Shown piece after piece: positions 30,956 to 39,882 of a DNA stretch of 64,000 nucleotides. Source of the DNA: Microbacterium sp. Leaf288 (GTDB lineage Bacteria; Actinomycetota; Actinomycetes; Actinomycetales; Microbacteriaceae); contig NZ_LMNI01000010.1 in assembly GCF_001422925.1 (NCBI RefSeq), positions 416,778 through 480,777 on the forward strand, read 5' to 3'. Each line of letters starts with the position of its first letter. Position 1 is the first letter of the stretch. A program made the position numbers and the translations under genes. The notes under the pieces were generated by a model. It worked only from the letters and a program-made list of their open reading frames with translations, ran no database searches and was not told the origin of the DNA.

Positions 30956-31348
30956 TCACGAGCGGATGAGCACCGTGCCCGCGGCCTTGTCGTGGAGGCC
31001 CCGCTGGTCGGCGTCCCAGATGACCGCCGGGATCGCGAGGATCAGGAGCGCGGTGCGGACGACGGGCCGCCACAGGCCCACCCACGCGCCGTCGAGGCGC
31101 ACCAGGCGCAGGCCGAAGATGCGGTGACCGGGGCTTCCCTGGAGCGTCGGCAGGAACACGATCTGGATGGCGGCGAAGATCGCGAGGATCGCGAGCGGAT
31201 CCCATCCGAAGAAGCCCGAGATGAGATACGCGGCGCCGTAATCGAGGCAGAGAGCGCCGACGCGGCGGCCCAGACGGCCGATGGATCCGGTGCCCTCGCG
31301 GGGCAGTCCGAGGCGTTCGCCGGGGTAGTCCTGGGTGCTCTGCGTCAC
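30956..31348 (-). CDS. RDD family membrane protein
   Basis: A 130-aa protein with the RDD pattern: RRVGALCLDYGAAYLISGFF (the conserved Arg and Asp in the first helix), a second helix LAILAIFAAIQIVFLP, GSPGHRIFGLRLVRLDG, and a third helix in RPVVRTALLILAIPAVI. It ends in QRGLHDKAAGTVLI, the usual RDD C-terminal motif. Family members are small membrane proteins of uncertain, possibly transport-related, function. The start is GTG at 31348 with GGGGAA directly before it and TACGCT six bases upstream. It is divergent from glnA, sharing the region that holds the GlnR-type box. Confidence 0.87.
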   Translation of the reverse strand: MTQSTQDYPGERLGLPREGTGSIGRLGRRVGALCLDYGAAYLISGFFGWDPLAILAIFAAIQIVFLPTLQGSPGHRIFGLRLVRLDGAWVGLWRPVVRTALLILAIPAVIWDADQRGLHDKAAGTVLIRS

Positions 31349-31371
31349 TTCCCCAGCGTACCCAGGTCGTC

Positions 31372-31409
31372 GTAACATCCCTGAAACACAAGTGATACTG
31401 GAGGGCAAT
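31372..31409 (+). promoter_or_regulatory. GlnR-type box upstream of glnA
   Basis: Four half-sites with exact six-base spacers: GTAAC-n6-GAAAC-n6-GATAC-n6-GCAAT. This is the arrangement of GlnR boxes (GTnAC-n6-GAAAC twice) known upstream of glnA and amtB in Streptomyces and relatives. It lies 72 bases before the glnA start and close to the divergent RDD gene. Confidence 0.75.
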
Positions 31410-31480
31410 GCCCTGCGGGTACCGTGCCAGAGTGCCCGGCCCGTACGGGCGGATCCGAATGCCCTACCTCTGGAGTCTTC

Positions 31481-32905
31481 ATGTTCAAAGATTCATCCGA
31501 GGTGCTGAAGTTCATCAAGGACGAGGACGTCAAGTTCCTCGACATCCGTTTCACGGATCTTCCTGGCGTGCAGCAGCACTTCAACATCCCGGCCTCCACC
31601 GTCGACGAAGAGTTCTTCACGGTCGGCCAGCTGTTCGACGGCTCCTCCATCCGGGGCTTCGCGAACATCCACGAATCGGACATGCAGCTCATCCCGGACG
31701 TGTCGACGGCGTACCTCGACCCGTTCCGCGAGGCGAAGACCCTCATCATGGTCTTCGACATCTACAACCCGCGCAACGGCGAGATCTACTCGAAGGACCC
31801 GCGCCAGGTCGCCAAGAAGGCGGAGAAGTACCTCGCCTCGACCGGCATCGCCGACACCGCGTTCTTCGCGCCCGAGGCAGAGTTCTACATCTTCGACGAC
31901 GTCCGCTACGAGGTGAAGCAGAACTCCAGCTTCTACTCGGTCGACTCCGAAGAGGGCGCCTGGAACACCGGCCGCGCCGAAGAGGGCGGCAACCTCGCGA
32001 ACAAGACCCCCTTCAAGGGCGGCTACTTCCCGGTCTCCCCCGTCGACAAGACGGCCGACCTCCGCGACGACATCAGCCTCCGCCTCATCGAGTCGGGCCT
32101 GCTCCTCGAGCGCGCGCACCACGAGGTCGGCACCGGCGGCCAGCAGGAGATCAACTACCGCTTCGACACCATGGTGCACGCGGCCGACGACATCCTGAAG
32201 TTCAAGTACATCGTCAAGAACGTGGCGAACGAGTGGGGCAAGGTCGCGACCTTCATGCCCAAGCCGCTCTTCGGCGACAACGGCTCGGGCATGCACACGC
32301 ACCAGTCGCTGTGGCTCGAGGGCAAGCCCCTCTTCTACGACGAGAAGGGCTACGCGCAGCTCTCCGACCTCGCGCGCTGGTACATCGGCGGCATCCTGGC
32401 GCACGCGCCTGCCCTGCTCGCCTTCACCAACCCGACGCTCAACTCGTACAAGCGCCTGGTCAAGGGCTACGAGGCGCCGGTCAACCTGGTGTACTCGGCC
32501 GGCAACCGTTCGGCGGCCATCCGCATCCCGATCACGGGCTCCAACCCCAAGGCCAAGCGCATCGAGTTCCGCGCGCCCGACGCCTCGGGCAACCCGTACC
32601 TCGCGTTCGCCGCGCAGCTCATGGCCGGCCTCGACGGCATCCAGAACCGCATCGAGCCGCACGAGCCCGTCGACAAGGACCTGTACGAGCTTCCCCCCGA
32701 GGAGGCGAAGAACATCCCGCAGGTGCCGAACTCTCTGCTCGACTCGCTCGACGCGCTGCGCGCCGACCACGAGTTCCTGCTCAAGGGCGGCGTCTTCACG
32801 CCCGAGCTGATCGAGACGTGGATCGAGTACAAGATCGAGAACGAGATCCAACCGCTCAACGCACGTCCGCACCCGTTCGAGTACGAGCTGTACTTCGGCG
32901 TCTGA
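31481..32905 (+). CDS. glnA: Glutamine synthetase, type I (GSI-beta)
   Basis: This dodecameric enzyme (474 aa) makes glutamine from glutamate, ammonia and ATP. Motifs are FDGSSIRGF near residue 52, the metal site APEAEFYIF, the ATP-loop [16 protein letters not shown] near residue 265, and NRSAAIRIP near 350. The adenylylation motif [11 protein letters not shown] contains Tyr402, so activity should be controlled by GlnE encoded 1 kb downstream on the other strand. GGAG precedes the ATG at 31481. Regulation is through the GlnR-type box at 31372-31409. A strong terminator follows. Confidence 0.97.
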   Translation: MFKDSSEVLKFIKDEDVKFLDIRFTDLPGVQQHFNIPASTVDEEFFTVGQLFDGSSIRGFANIHESDMQLIPDVSTAYLDPFREAKTLIMVFDIYNPRNGEIYSKDPRQVAKKAEKYLASTGIADTAFFAPEAEFYIFDDVRYEVKQNSSFYSVDSEEGAWNTGRAEEGGNLANKTPFKGGYFPVSPVDKTADLRDDISLRLIESGLLLERAHHEVGTGGQQEINYRFDTMVHAADDILKFKYIVKNVANEWGKVATFMPKPLFGDNGSGMHTHQSLWLEGKPLFYDEKGYAQLSDLARWYIGGILAHAPALLAFTNPTLNSYKRLVKGYEAPVNLVYSAGNRSAAIRIPITGSNPKAKRIEFRAPDASGNPYLAFAAQLMAGLDGIQNRIEPHEPVDKDLYELPPEEAKNIPQVPNSLLDSLDALRADHEFLLKGGVFTPELIETWIEYKIENEIQPLNARPHPFEYELYFGV

Positions 32906-32919
32906 CGTTCCAGCACCGC

Positions 32920-32949
32920 AAGCGGGCCCCGGGAGACCGGGGCCCGCTT
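32920..32949 (+). terminator. Intrinsic terminator after glnA
   Basis: AAGCGGGCCCCGG, loop GAGA, perfect complement ending CCCGCTT, then CTGTGTTC. It begins 15 bases after the glnA stop. Confidence 0.88.
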
Positions 32950-32992
32950 CTGTGTTCGCTGGGAGAAGGATGCCGCGACCCGGGGCGCGGCC

Positions 32993-32998
32993 TAGGCT
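32993..32998 (+). promoter_or_regulatory. -10 element (TAGGCT) of the lysozyme-like gene
   Basis: TAGGCT lies 54 bases before the ATG at 33053 and follows the glnA terminator, so the downstream gene has its own promoter. Confidence 0.45.
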
Positions 32999-33052
32999 GA
33001 ACGAGCGCTCCGCGCCCGGAACGACAGCGTGCACCGACAGAAGGCGAAGACG

Positions 33053-33790
33053 ATGCCCAGCCGCACCACCGCGACGACACGACGGCGCAGCGCCCGTCGG
33101 TCGCCGCCGGCGCGGAGGCGCAGGCCGCAGCGACACGCCCGCCGGCGCGGCCGGCGGACGGGAGTCGCGCTGGCGATCGCCGTACCGGTGATCCTGTTCG
33201 CCGCGGTCCTGGTCGGGGCGGCATTCCTCGCCGGGAGCTTCCGGATGTCATGGGCGGACGAGATCGCACTCGCTCCGGACGATCGTGCGCCCGCGCCGCC
33301 GCCGATCATCGAGCCCGCGGTCGCCGGGTACCGGTTCGAGCAACTCACGAACGCCTGCACGATCCTGGCAGCCGGCAGGGACCTCGGATTCGACGCGCGG
33401 GATCAGACCATCGCCGTCATGACGGCGATGGGCGAGTCGTCGCTGCGCAACATCGACTACGGCGACTGGGAGACGAGCGGCGTGACCAACCCCGACGGCT
33501 CTCGCACCACCTCGATCGGCCTCTTCCAGCAGCAGGACTCCTGGGGCACGCGCGAAGCGCGCCTGGATCCGTACACGGCCGCGACGGTGTTCTACCGCGC
33601 CATGGCAGAGCGTGTGCCCGACCGGGCCGCGGTGGAGCCGACCCTCGTCGCGCACCGCACCCAGATCAACTCCGACCCGAACCACTACGCCCGCTATTGG
33701 GATCGTGCGGTCCGCGTGGTGGCCGCCGTCACCGGGTACCCGCTGGAGGGCGACCGCATCGACGGCATCCCGCACTGCCCGGGCGCGTGA
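33053..33790 (+). CDS. Membrane-anchored lysozyme-like cell-wall hydrolase
   Basis: A 245-aa protein with a very basic N-terminus, one membrane-spanning or signal-anchor helix (GVALAIAVPVILFAAVLVG, about residues 38-60) and an extracytoplasmic domain. That domain has the lysozyme/transglycosylase-like features TIAVMTAMGESSLRN, where the glutamate would be catalytic, and TTSIGLFQQQDSWG, followed by YTAATVFYRAMAERV. Similar domains occur in actinobacterial murein hydrolases and phage endolysins. A likely ATG is at 33053; a GTG at 33029 is an alternative start. The substrate is inferred to be peptidoglycan. It ends 25 bases from the convergent glnE stop. Confidence 0.75.
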   Translation: MPSRTTATTRRRSARRSPPARRRRPQRHARRRGRRTGVALAIAVPVILFAAVLVGAAFLAGSFRMSWADEIALAPDDRAPAPPPIIEPAVAGYRFEQLTNACTILAAGRDLGFDARDQTIAVMTAMGESSLRNIDYGDWETSGVTNPDGSRTTSIGLFQQQDSWGTREARLDPYTAATVFYRAMAERVPDRAAVEPTLVAHRTQINSDPNHYARYWDRAVRVVAAVTGYPLEGDRIDGIPHCPGA

Positions 33791-33815
33791 ACTGCCGCGG
33801 GGCGCAGCATCCGGA

Positions 33816-36800
33816 TCAGCCGTAGAAGAGCTTCTCGAAGACGCGACGTGCCCGGCGGGTGGTGCCCAGGTAGTCCTCCTCGACCTGTGTGGCCGAGCGG
33901 GGCGGGTACTCCAGCAGTCGTCCGATCCCGTCGAGCTTCTTGCGGTCCACGGGGAGGACGTCGCTCGTCTGACCCGACAGGAGCGTGTTCGCCGAGCGGA
34001 GGCGGCTCGCGAGACGCCAGGCCTCCGCCAGGCGATCCGCGGCGCTGGCAGGGATCAGCCCCGCGCTCTCCGCGGCGCGGAGCGCACCGAGGGTCGAGGT
34101 CGTGCGCATCTCGGGCACCGCGTGGGCGTGCTGGAGCTGCAGGAGCTGCACGAGCCACTCGACGTCGCTGAGCGAGCCCGGGCCGAGCTTGAGGTGCCGC
34201 GAGGGGTCGACGCCCTGCGGCAGGCGCTCACTCTCGACGCGTGCCTTGATGCGCTTGATGTCGCGGGTGGCGGCGAGGTCGACGCTCTCGGGATAGCGCA
34301 CGCGGTCGGCGAGCTTCATGAACTCGCCGATGAGCTTGACGCTGCCTGCCACGCCGCGTGCCCGCAGCAGCGCCTGTGCCTCCCACGAGAGCGCCCATCG
34401 CCGGTAGTACTCCTCGTACGCCTCGAGGGAGCGCGCGAGGGGGCCGTTGCGGCCCTCCGGGCGCAGATCGGCGTCGAGCTCGAGCGGGACGCGGTGGTCC
34501 TCGGAGTGGGTGCGCAGTGCGGCGACCAGCTTCAGGGCGAGCTCATGAGCACGCTGCGGATCCACACCGTTCGGGCGGTAGACGTACATGACGTCGGCAT
34601 CCGAGCCGAAGCCGAGCTCCGCCCCGCCGAAGCGCCCCATCGCGATGACGGAGAAGTCGAGCGCCGCATCCTCCGGAGGCACGACCTCGCGGCGCACCGC
34701 CCGCAGCGTCGCCTGGATCGTCACCTCGGTGATCGTCGTGAGCGCGTCCGCGACCTCTTCGATCGTGACGCTGCCGAGGATCGCTCCCATCGCGATGCGC
34801 AGCTGCTCGCGGCGCCGGAGCGCCCGCACGGCGCGCATCGCGTCGAGGACCGTCTTGTGCCGGGTCTGGATGGCCCGCGCCTCCTGCTGCAGCGCGACAC
34901 CGGAGCGCGGACGCAGCAGATCGGGGTCGTCGAGCCACGCGGCGGACTCGGGGATCCACTCGATGAGCTCGCCGACGTAGCGGGAGCCCGACAGCACGCG
35001 GGAGAGGCTCTCCGCGGCCCCTGAGGAGTCCCGCAGCATGCGCAGGAACCAGTGCGTGTCGCCGAGTCGCTCGCTCAGGCGGCGGAAGGCCAGGAGGCCG
35101 TAGTCCGGATCGACGCCGTCGGCGAACCAGCGGATCATGACGGGCATCAGGTGGCGCTGGATCGTCGCCTTGCGGCTCAGACCGGTGGTGAGGGCCGCGA
35201 TGTGCCGCAGCGCCCCCGCGGGGTCGGCGAAGCCGATGGCCGCGAGACGGTCGTGTGCCTGCGCGGTCGACAGCACCCGTTCATCGGCGGGGAGCGCCGC
35301 GACCGCCGAGAGCAGCGGCCGGTAGAAGAGCCGGACATGGATGTCGCGCACCTCGCGCTTGACCGACTCCCACAGGCCCCAGATCCCCTCGCCGGTGTCG
35401 GCGAGGCCCGTCGCGCGCGCGAGGACGCGCAGCTCCTCCGGACGCGACGGCATGAGATGCGTGCGGCGCAGCTGCCGCAGCTGCACGCGGTGCTCGAGGA
35501 GCCGCAGGACGCGGTAGTCGCGCGAGAAGGCGGATGCCTCGGCACGGCCGATGTACCCCTCGGCGACCAGGGCGTCCAGCGCCTCGAGTGTGCCACGCTG
35601 GCGGATGCGGTCGTCCGAGAGGCCGTGCACCAGCTGAAGGAGCTGGACCGTGAACTCGATGTCGCGGATGCCGCCCGGGCCGAGCTTGAGCTGGTACGGC
35701 ACATCGGCAGGCGGGATGTGCTCGGTGACTCGCTCGCGCATGCGCTGCACGCTGTCGACGAAGTTCTCGCGCGCGGCGCTCGTCCACACCTTCGGCTGCA
35801 CCGCTTCGATGTAGGCCTGCGCGAGGTCCGCGTCGCCCGCGATGGGCCGAGCCTTCAGCAGTGCCTGGAACTCCCAGCTCTTCGCCCATCGGTCGTAGTA
35901 CGCCCGGTGGGAGTCGAGCGTGCGCACCAGCGCGCCCTGCTTGCCCTCAGGGCGCAGGTTGGCGTCGACCTCCCACAACGGAGGCTCGATCTCGACGCCG
36001 GAGATGCCGCGCATCGTCTGGACCGCCAGCCGCGTCGCGATGTCCACGATGCGGCTCTCGCCGAACTCTTCGACCGCGTCGTCGTCTCCGCCGCCCACGA
36101 AGATGACATCCACGTCGCTGACGTAGTTGAGCTCGCGGGCGCCGGTCTTGCCCATGCCGATGATCGCGAGCTTCGTACGCGCCACCTGCTCGTGCGGGAA
36201 CAGCCCGACTCCGACCGCGCCGCCCGAGACTCGGGTGCGGGCGACCGCGAGGGATGCCTCGAGCGCCGCGCCTGCGGCATCCGCGAGTCGTGCCGACACG
36301 GCTGCCACCTCGTCGACCGGTTCGGGGCTCAGGAGATCGTACGCGGCGATGCGCGCGAGCATGCGGCGATACCGCACGCGCAGCGCCACCCAGGCGCTCT
36401 CGCCGCCGTCGGCGGCGAACCCGTCCACCGCACCGATCGAATCGAGCAGCTCCGCACGCAGCTCGTCGGGCGTGGGCAGCCGCTCCCCCGCATCGGCGAG
36501 CTGGTCGATCTCGGCGGGGTGGCGGAAGAAGAACTCTCCGAAGCCGGTCGATGCGCCGAGCAGCGCCCACAGTGCGCGCCACGCCTCGGGGCGTTCCCGG
36601 GCCCGGTGCACGGGCGTGGCGTCCCGACGCGCGAGACGCGCCAGGGCCTGCAGCGCCTCGTCGGGATCCGCCGCGTCGACGGCTCCTTCGAGCAGCGCGT
36701 CCCGCGGTACGCCGATGAGTTCGGACAGTTCGGCGAGGAGCGCCTCGGCGTCGGTGAGGCGGCTGAAGCCGAGGCGGGCGAGGGGGGTCAGGGAACCCGG

Positions 36801-36818
36801 CCGGTCGCTCGCAGACAT
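33816..36818 (-). CDS. glnE: Bifunctional glutamine synthetase adenylyltransferase/deadenylase
   Basis: This 1000-aa regulator attaches and removes AMP on the tyrosine of GlnA in response to nitrogen status. Two nucleotidyltransferase domains are visible. The N-terminal deadenylase domain has ELNYVSDVDVIFVGG near residue 232, and the C-terminal adenylylating domain has ELGFGSDADVMYVYR near residue 735. Each has the Asp-x-Asp metal motif, followed by helical GlnD-UR_UTase domains (for example KLGPGGIRDIEFTVQLLQLVHG). Length is normal for actinobacterial GlnE. It starts 13 bases after the glnA2 stop, forming a glnA2-glnE operon as in mycobacteria. Confidence 0.96.
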   Translation of the reverse strand: MSASDRPGSLTPLARLGFSRLTDAEALLAELSELIGVPRDALLEGAVDAADPDEALQALARLARRDATPVHRARERPEAWRALWALLGASTGFGEFFFRHPAEIDQLADAGERLPTPDELRAELLDSIGAVDGFAADGGESAWVALRVRYRRMLARIAAYDLLSPEPVDEVAAVSARLADAAGAALEASLAVARTRVSGGAVGVGLFPHEQVARTKLAIIGMGKTGARELNYVSDVDVIFVGGGDDDAVEEFGESRIVDIATRLAVQTMRGISGVEIEPPLWEVDANLRPEGKQGALVRTLDSHRAYYDRWAKSWEFQALLKARPIAGDADLAQAYIEAVQPKVWTSAARENFVDSVQRMRERVTEHIPPADVPYQLKLGPGGIRDIEFTVQLLQLVHGLSDDRIRQRGTLEALDALVAEGYIGRAEASAFSRDYRVLRLLEHRVQLRQLRRTHLMPSRPEELRVLARATGLADTGEGIWGLWESVKREVRDIHVRLFYRPLLSAVAALPADERVLSTAQAHDRLAAIGFADPAGALRHIAALTTGLSRKATIQRHLMPVMIRWFADGVDPDYGLLAFRRLSERLGDTHWFLRMLRDSSGAAESLSRVLSGSRYVGELIEWIPESAAWLDDPDLLRPRSGVALQQEARAIQTRHKTVLDAMRAVRALRRREQLRIAMGAILGSVTIEEVADALTTITEVTIQATLRAVRREVVPPEDAALDFSVIAMGRFGGAELGFGSDADVMYVYRPNGVDPQRAHELALKLVAALRTHSEDHRVPLELDADLRPEGRNGPLARSLEAYEEYYRRWALSWEAQALLRARGVAGSVKLIGEFMKLADRVRYPESVDLAATRDIKRIKARVESERLPQGVDPSRHLKLGPGSLSDVEWLVQLLQLQHAHAVPEMRTTSTLGALRAAESAGLIPASAADRLAEAWRLASRLRSANTLLSGQTSDVLPVDRKKLDGIGRLLEYPPRSATQVEEDYLGTTRRARRVFEKLFYG

Positions 36819-36831
36819 GCGTCAGCCGGTC

Positions 36832-38169
36832 TCAGAGCAGCTCGAGGTTGCTCTTGAGCTCGAACGGCGTGACCTGGGAACGATACTCCTGCCACTCGCG
36901 GCGCTTGTTGAGCAGCACGTGATTGAAGACCTGCTCGCCCAGCGTCTCGGCGACGAGCTCGGACTCCTCCATGTACTCCAGCGCGTGGTCGAGGCTCGCA
37001 GGCAGCGGGGCGTACCCGAGAGCCCGGCGCTCAGCATCCGTCAGCGACCAGACGTTGTCCTCCGCCTCGGGCGGGAGCTCGTACTCGTTCTCGATGCCCT
37101 TGAGGCCCGCCGCGAGCATGAGTGCGTACGACAGGTACGGGTTCGCGGCCGAGTCGAGGGCGCGGTACTCGACGCGCGACGACTGGCCCTTGCTGGGCTT
37201 GTACAGCGGCACGCGCACGAGCGCCGAGCGGTTGTTGTGGCCCCAGCAGATGAAGCTGGGCGCCTCGTCGCCGCCCCAGAGCCGCTTGTACGAGTTGACG
37301 AACTGATTCGTCACGGCCGAGATCTCGTTCGCGTGGCGCAGCAGGCCCGCGATGAACTGACGGCCGACCTTCGAGAGCTGGTACTGCGCGCCTTCTTCGT
37401 AGAACGCGTTGACGTCGCCCTCGAACAGCGACATGTGCGTGTGCATGCCGCTGCCCGGCTTGCCCGTCATCGGCTTCGGCATGAACGTCGCGTAGACGCC
37501 CTGCTCGATCGCGACCTCTTTGATGACGGTGCGGAACGTCATGATGTTGTCGGCCGTGGTGAGTGCGTCCGCGTAGCGCAGGTCGATCTCGTTCTGACCC
37601 GGTCCGCCTTCGTGGTGGCTGAACTCCACCGAGATGCCGAGGTCCTCGAGCATGCGGACCGAACGGCGGCGGAAGTCATGGGCGGTGCCGCCCGGGACGT
37701 TGTCGAAGTAGCCGGCCGAGTCGACCGGCTCGGGGCCCTCGGTGCCGAAGGACGAGGACTTCAACAGGTAGAACTCGATCTCGGGGTGCGTGTAGAACGT
37801 GAACCCCGCGTCGGCGGCCTTCGCGAGCGTCCGCTTGAGGACGTGGCGCGGGTCGGCGACGGCCGGCTGCCCGTCGGGCGTGGTGATGTCGCAGAACATG
37901 CGCGCGGTCGGGTCGATCTCGCCGCGCCAGGGCAGGGTCTGGAACGTGGTCGGGTCGGGGTGCGCCAGGAGGTCCGACTCGTAGGAGCGCGTCAGACCCT
38001 CGATCGCGGAGCCGTCGAACCCGAGGCCCTCGCTGAAGGCCCCCTCGACCTCGGCGGGGGCGATGGCGACGGACTTCAGCGTGCCGATCACGTCTGTGAA
38101 CCACAGCCGTACGAACTTCACGCCTCGTTCTTCGATGGTCCTCAGAACGAAGTCACGCTGCTTGTCCAT
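36832..38169 (-). CDS. glnA2: Glutamine synthetase GlnA2 (GSI-alpha-like)
   Basis: A second type I glutamine synthetase of 445 aa. It has FDGSAIEGLTRSYESD, the metal site THPEIEFYLL, and the ATP-loop MPKPMTGKPGSGMHTHMS. In place of the adenylylated tyrosine segment it reads AEDNVWSLTDAERRALGY, with Trp at the equivalent position, so it should escape control by GlnE although the two genes are adjacent. The sequence also ends in the GlnA2-type tail VTPFELKSNLELL. In mycobacteria and streptomycetes the equivalent gene is not essential for glutamine supply. The ATG at 38169 has GAGAGGAC upstream. Confidence 0.93.
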   Translation of the reverse strand: MDKQRDFVLRTIEERGVKFVRLWFTDVIGTLKSVAIAPAEVEGAFSEGLGFDGSAIEGLTRSYESDLLAHPDPTTFQTLPWRGEIDPTARMFCDITTPDGQPAVADPRHVLKRTLAKAADAGFTFYTHPEIEFYLLKSSSFGTEGPEPVDSAGYFDNVPGGTAHDFRRRSVRMLEDLGISVEFSHHEGGPGQNEIDLRYADALTTADNIMTFRTVIKEVAIEQGVYATFMPKPMTGKPGSGMHTHMSLFEGDVNAFYEEGAQYQLSKVGRQFIAGLLRHANEISAVTNQFVNSYKRLWGGDEAPSFICWGHNNRSALVRVPLYKPSKGQSSRVEYRALDSAANPYLSYALMLAAGLKGIENEYELPPEAEDNVWSLTDAERRALGYAPLPASLDHALEYMEESELVAETLGEQVFNHVLLNKRREWQEYRSQVTPFELKSNLELL

Positions 38170-38228
38170 CGCGTCCTCTCCGGTGCCGGATCCCCCGAGG
38201 CGTCTCTACCACCGCGGTGAAAGCCAGA

Positions 38229-38456
38229 CTACTGGTCGTCGCCGCCCTCGCCGGACACCGTGTCGGCGCCCCAGGAGTCCTCGCGCGCCTCCTCCGCCGC
38301 CCAGGCGCGCGAGCGCTCCTTGATGACTTCAGGGGCGCTGGCCGCCTCCTCGGGAGTGTCGAAGGGGCCTGCGCGATCGGGGGCGGGCGATTCGAAGCCC
38401 TTCTCGACCTCACCGGTCTTGAGGTTGTACCAGTACTTGTCGCTGCCGCTCGTCAT
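38229..38456 (-). CDS. Small SPOR-type protein
   Basis: A 75-aa protein starting MTSGSDKYWYNLKTGEVEKG, with AGGAG eight bases before the ATG at 38456. The conserved portion (YWYNLKTGEVEKGF, GPFDTPEEAASAPEVIKERSRAW) matches small actinobacterial proteins that are annotated as SPOR-domain proteins. The last 20 residues are acidic. It lacks a signal peptide. Role unknown. The next gene on the same strand, glnA2, starts 59 bases downstream. Confidence 0.82.
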   Translation of the reverse strand: MTSGSDKYWYNLKTGEVEKGFESPAPDRAGPFDTPEEAASAPEVIKERSRAWAAEEAREDSWGADTVSGEGGDDQ

Positions 38457-38541
38457 CGTGCACGCTCCTCGCATCGCGGGCTGGTCGCCGTCAGCACGAT
38501 CCTACTGACGCCCGCCTCGTCGGCCACGGCTTCCGCGTCGA

Positions 38542-38547
38542 TAGGCT
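38542..38547 (+). promoter_or_regulatory. -10 element (TAGGCT) of ppgK
   Basis: TAGGCT ends six bases before the ppgK ATG at 38554, the geometry of a leaderless transcript. Confidence 0.5.
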
Positions 38548-38553
38548 GTCGAC

Positions 38554-39318
38554 ATGGCATCTGACGCGGCACGCGCCGTCGGCGTGGACATCGGCGGCAC
38601 CGGGATCAAGGCGGGGATCGTCGATCTCGACAAGGGCGAACTCGTCAGCGACCGCGTGAAGGTCGCGACTCCCGCCGGGGCGCACCCGCCGGACGTGCTG
38701 GCGGCGGTGCGGGAGGTGCTGTCGACCCTCGGCGTCGCCGACGACCGGTCGGTTCCGCTCGGAGTGGCCTTCCCCGCGATCGTCAAGAACGGCCGCACGC
38801 TGTCGGCCGCGAACGTGTCGGACGAGTGGATCGACTTCGCCGCCGAGAAGTTCTTCGAGGACGGCCTGGGCCGCGACATCCACTTCGCGAACGACGCGGA
38901 TGTCGCGGGCGTCGCGGAGGTCCGCTATGGCGCCGCCAAGGACCGTCCCGGGCTCACGATCCTGACCACGCTCGGCACCGGGATCGGCTCGGCGCTGCTG
39001 TACAACGGCGTGCTGGTGCCGAACTCCGAGCTCGGTCATGTGCAGCGTGCCCGGCACGGGAAGGATGCCGAGGCCTACGCCGCCTACTCCGCGATGGAGC
39101 GGCACGACCTCACGTGGGAGCAGTGGGCCAAGCGGCTGCAGTGGTACTACAGCCACATCGAGTTCCTCTTCAGCCCCGACCTGTTCGTCGTGGGCGGGGG
39201 CGTGTCCAAGCACGCCGACAAGTTCCTGCACCTGCTCGACCTCACGACGCCGATCGTGCCGGCGGTGCACCGGAACAACGCGGGGATCATCGGCGCCGCG
39301 GCGCTCGCGCGCGGCTGA
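38554..39318 (+). CDS. ppgK: Polyphosphate glucokinase
   Basis: This ROK-family kinase (254 aa) phosphorylates glucose using polyphosphate or ATP, an enzyme typical of actinobacteria. The phosphate-binding loop is VGVDIGGTGIKAGIVD near residue 10. The sugar-binding Asn-Asp is in FANDADVAGVAEVRYG near residue 112. The polyphosphate-glucokinase segment TTLGTGIGSALLYNG is followed by NSELGHVQRARHGKDAEAYA. The C-terminal adenosine motif is FVVGGGVSKHADKF. The gene has a leaderless start. It is convergent with the RNase P RNA gene. Confidence 0.95.
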   Translation: MASDAARAVGVDIGGTGIKAGIVDLDKGELVSDRVKVATPAGAHPPDVLAAVREVLSTLGVADDRSVPLGVAFPAIVKNGRTLSAANVSDEWIDFAAEKFFEDGLGRDIHFANDADVAGVAEVRYGAAKDRPGLTILTTLGTGIGSALLYNGVLVPNSELGHVQRARHGKDAEAYAAYSAMERHDLTWEQWAKRLQWYYSHIEFLFSPDLFVVGGGVSKHADKFLHLLDLTTPIVPAVHRNNAGIIGAAALARG

Positions 39319-39351
39319 CACGACGGCCCGCGCCGCGCGAGCGGCGGAGAG

Positions 39352-39728
39352 GGCGAATGGGCCGGCCTGTACGCCGGGTTCTGTCCGGGGGCGTGAGCCC
39401 CGTGGACGGTCATCTCTCTCGGCGACACGTTGCCGTGCCGCTCCAGCGGCCTACCCGGGGACTCGGCGGGCCGCGTCTTCATCCCCTGTCTGGCCTTGCT
39501 CCGGGCGAGGTTTACCGTGCGGGTCGTGTCACCACGACCCCGGTGGTCTCTTACACCACCCTTTCACCCTTACCCGGCCGAAGCCGGGCGGTCTGCTTTC
39601 TGTGGCACTGTCTCGCGGATCGCTCCGGGTGGGTGTTACCCACCGCCCTGCCCTGTGGAGCCCGGACGTTCCTCGGCGCGGAGCGGCGAACCACCCGCGA
39701 CGCGACCGTCCAGCCGACCCATTCGCTC
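39352..39728 (-). ncRNA. rnpB: RNase P RNA (bacterial type A)
   Basis: The RNA subunit of RNase P, which removes 5' leaders from tRNA precursors. The two ends form helix P1: the 5' end has GCGAATGGGTCGGC and the 3' end has GCCGGCCCATTCGC (on the minus strand). Universal core pieces are readable: GAGGAACGTCCGGGCTCCAC near the 5' part, ACAGAAAGCAGACCGCC in the middle, and AGAACCCGGCGTACAGGCC at the 3' end. Length of about 375 nt is normal for an actinobacterium. Exact ends are estimated from the -10 element TAAGAT and from P1. Confidence 0.95.
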
Positions 39729-39733
39729 GCCCG

Positions 39734-39739
39734 ATCTTA
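39734..39739 (-). promoter_or_regulatory. -10 element (TAAGAT) of rnpB
   Basis: TAAGAT on the minus strand ends about six bases before the inferred 5' end of RNase P RNA. No strong -35 is visible. Confidence 0.55.
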
Positions 39740-39796
39740 GGCGATCCTGCCGAGGCGCGCGTGAGGACAGAGGTTCCGCCGGGCGGAATGTGGGAG

Positions 39797-39802
39797 TAGA
39801 AT
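39797..39802 (+). promoter_or_regulatory. -10 element (TAGAAT) of the LPXTG protein gene
   Basis: TAGAAT is close to the consensus TATAAT and lies about 80 bases before the GTG at 39883, giving a leader of about 74 bases. It is divergent from rnpB. Confidence 0.6.
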
Positions 39803-39812
39803 CACGCGCGCG

Positions 39813-39878
39813 CTCCTCCTGGGGAGGAGGATCGTCAACCGGGCCCACCCGAGCCCGGTCACGAGCCTCTGGGGAGGC
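39813..39878 (+). promoter_or_regulatory. Three-hairpin leader with sequestered ribosome site
   Basis: Three consecutive hairpins: CTCCTCC/GGAGGAG (39813-39829), ACCGGGC/GCCCGGT (39838-39859), and GCCTC/GAGGC (39865-39878). The third contains the ribosome site GGGGAGG for the GTG at 39883. CTCCTCC in the first hairpin is also complementary to that ribosome site, so alternative pairing is possible. No known riboswitch class is recognised. Confidence 0.5.
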
Positions 39879-39882
39879 AGTT

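Noticed and set aside
36820..38220. Long plus-strand open frame opposite glnA2 and glnE
   Set aside because: It is the complement of two clear enzymes and starts within antisense sequence without a ribosome site.
39352..39728. Several open frames running through 39.0-39.9 kb
   Set aside because: The sequence folds as RNase P RNA with conserved core segments; protein translations there have no family features.
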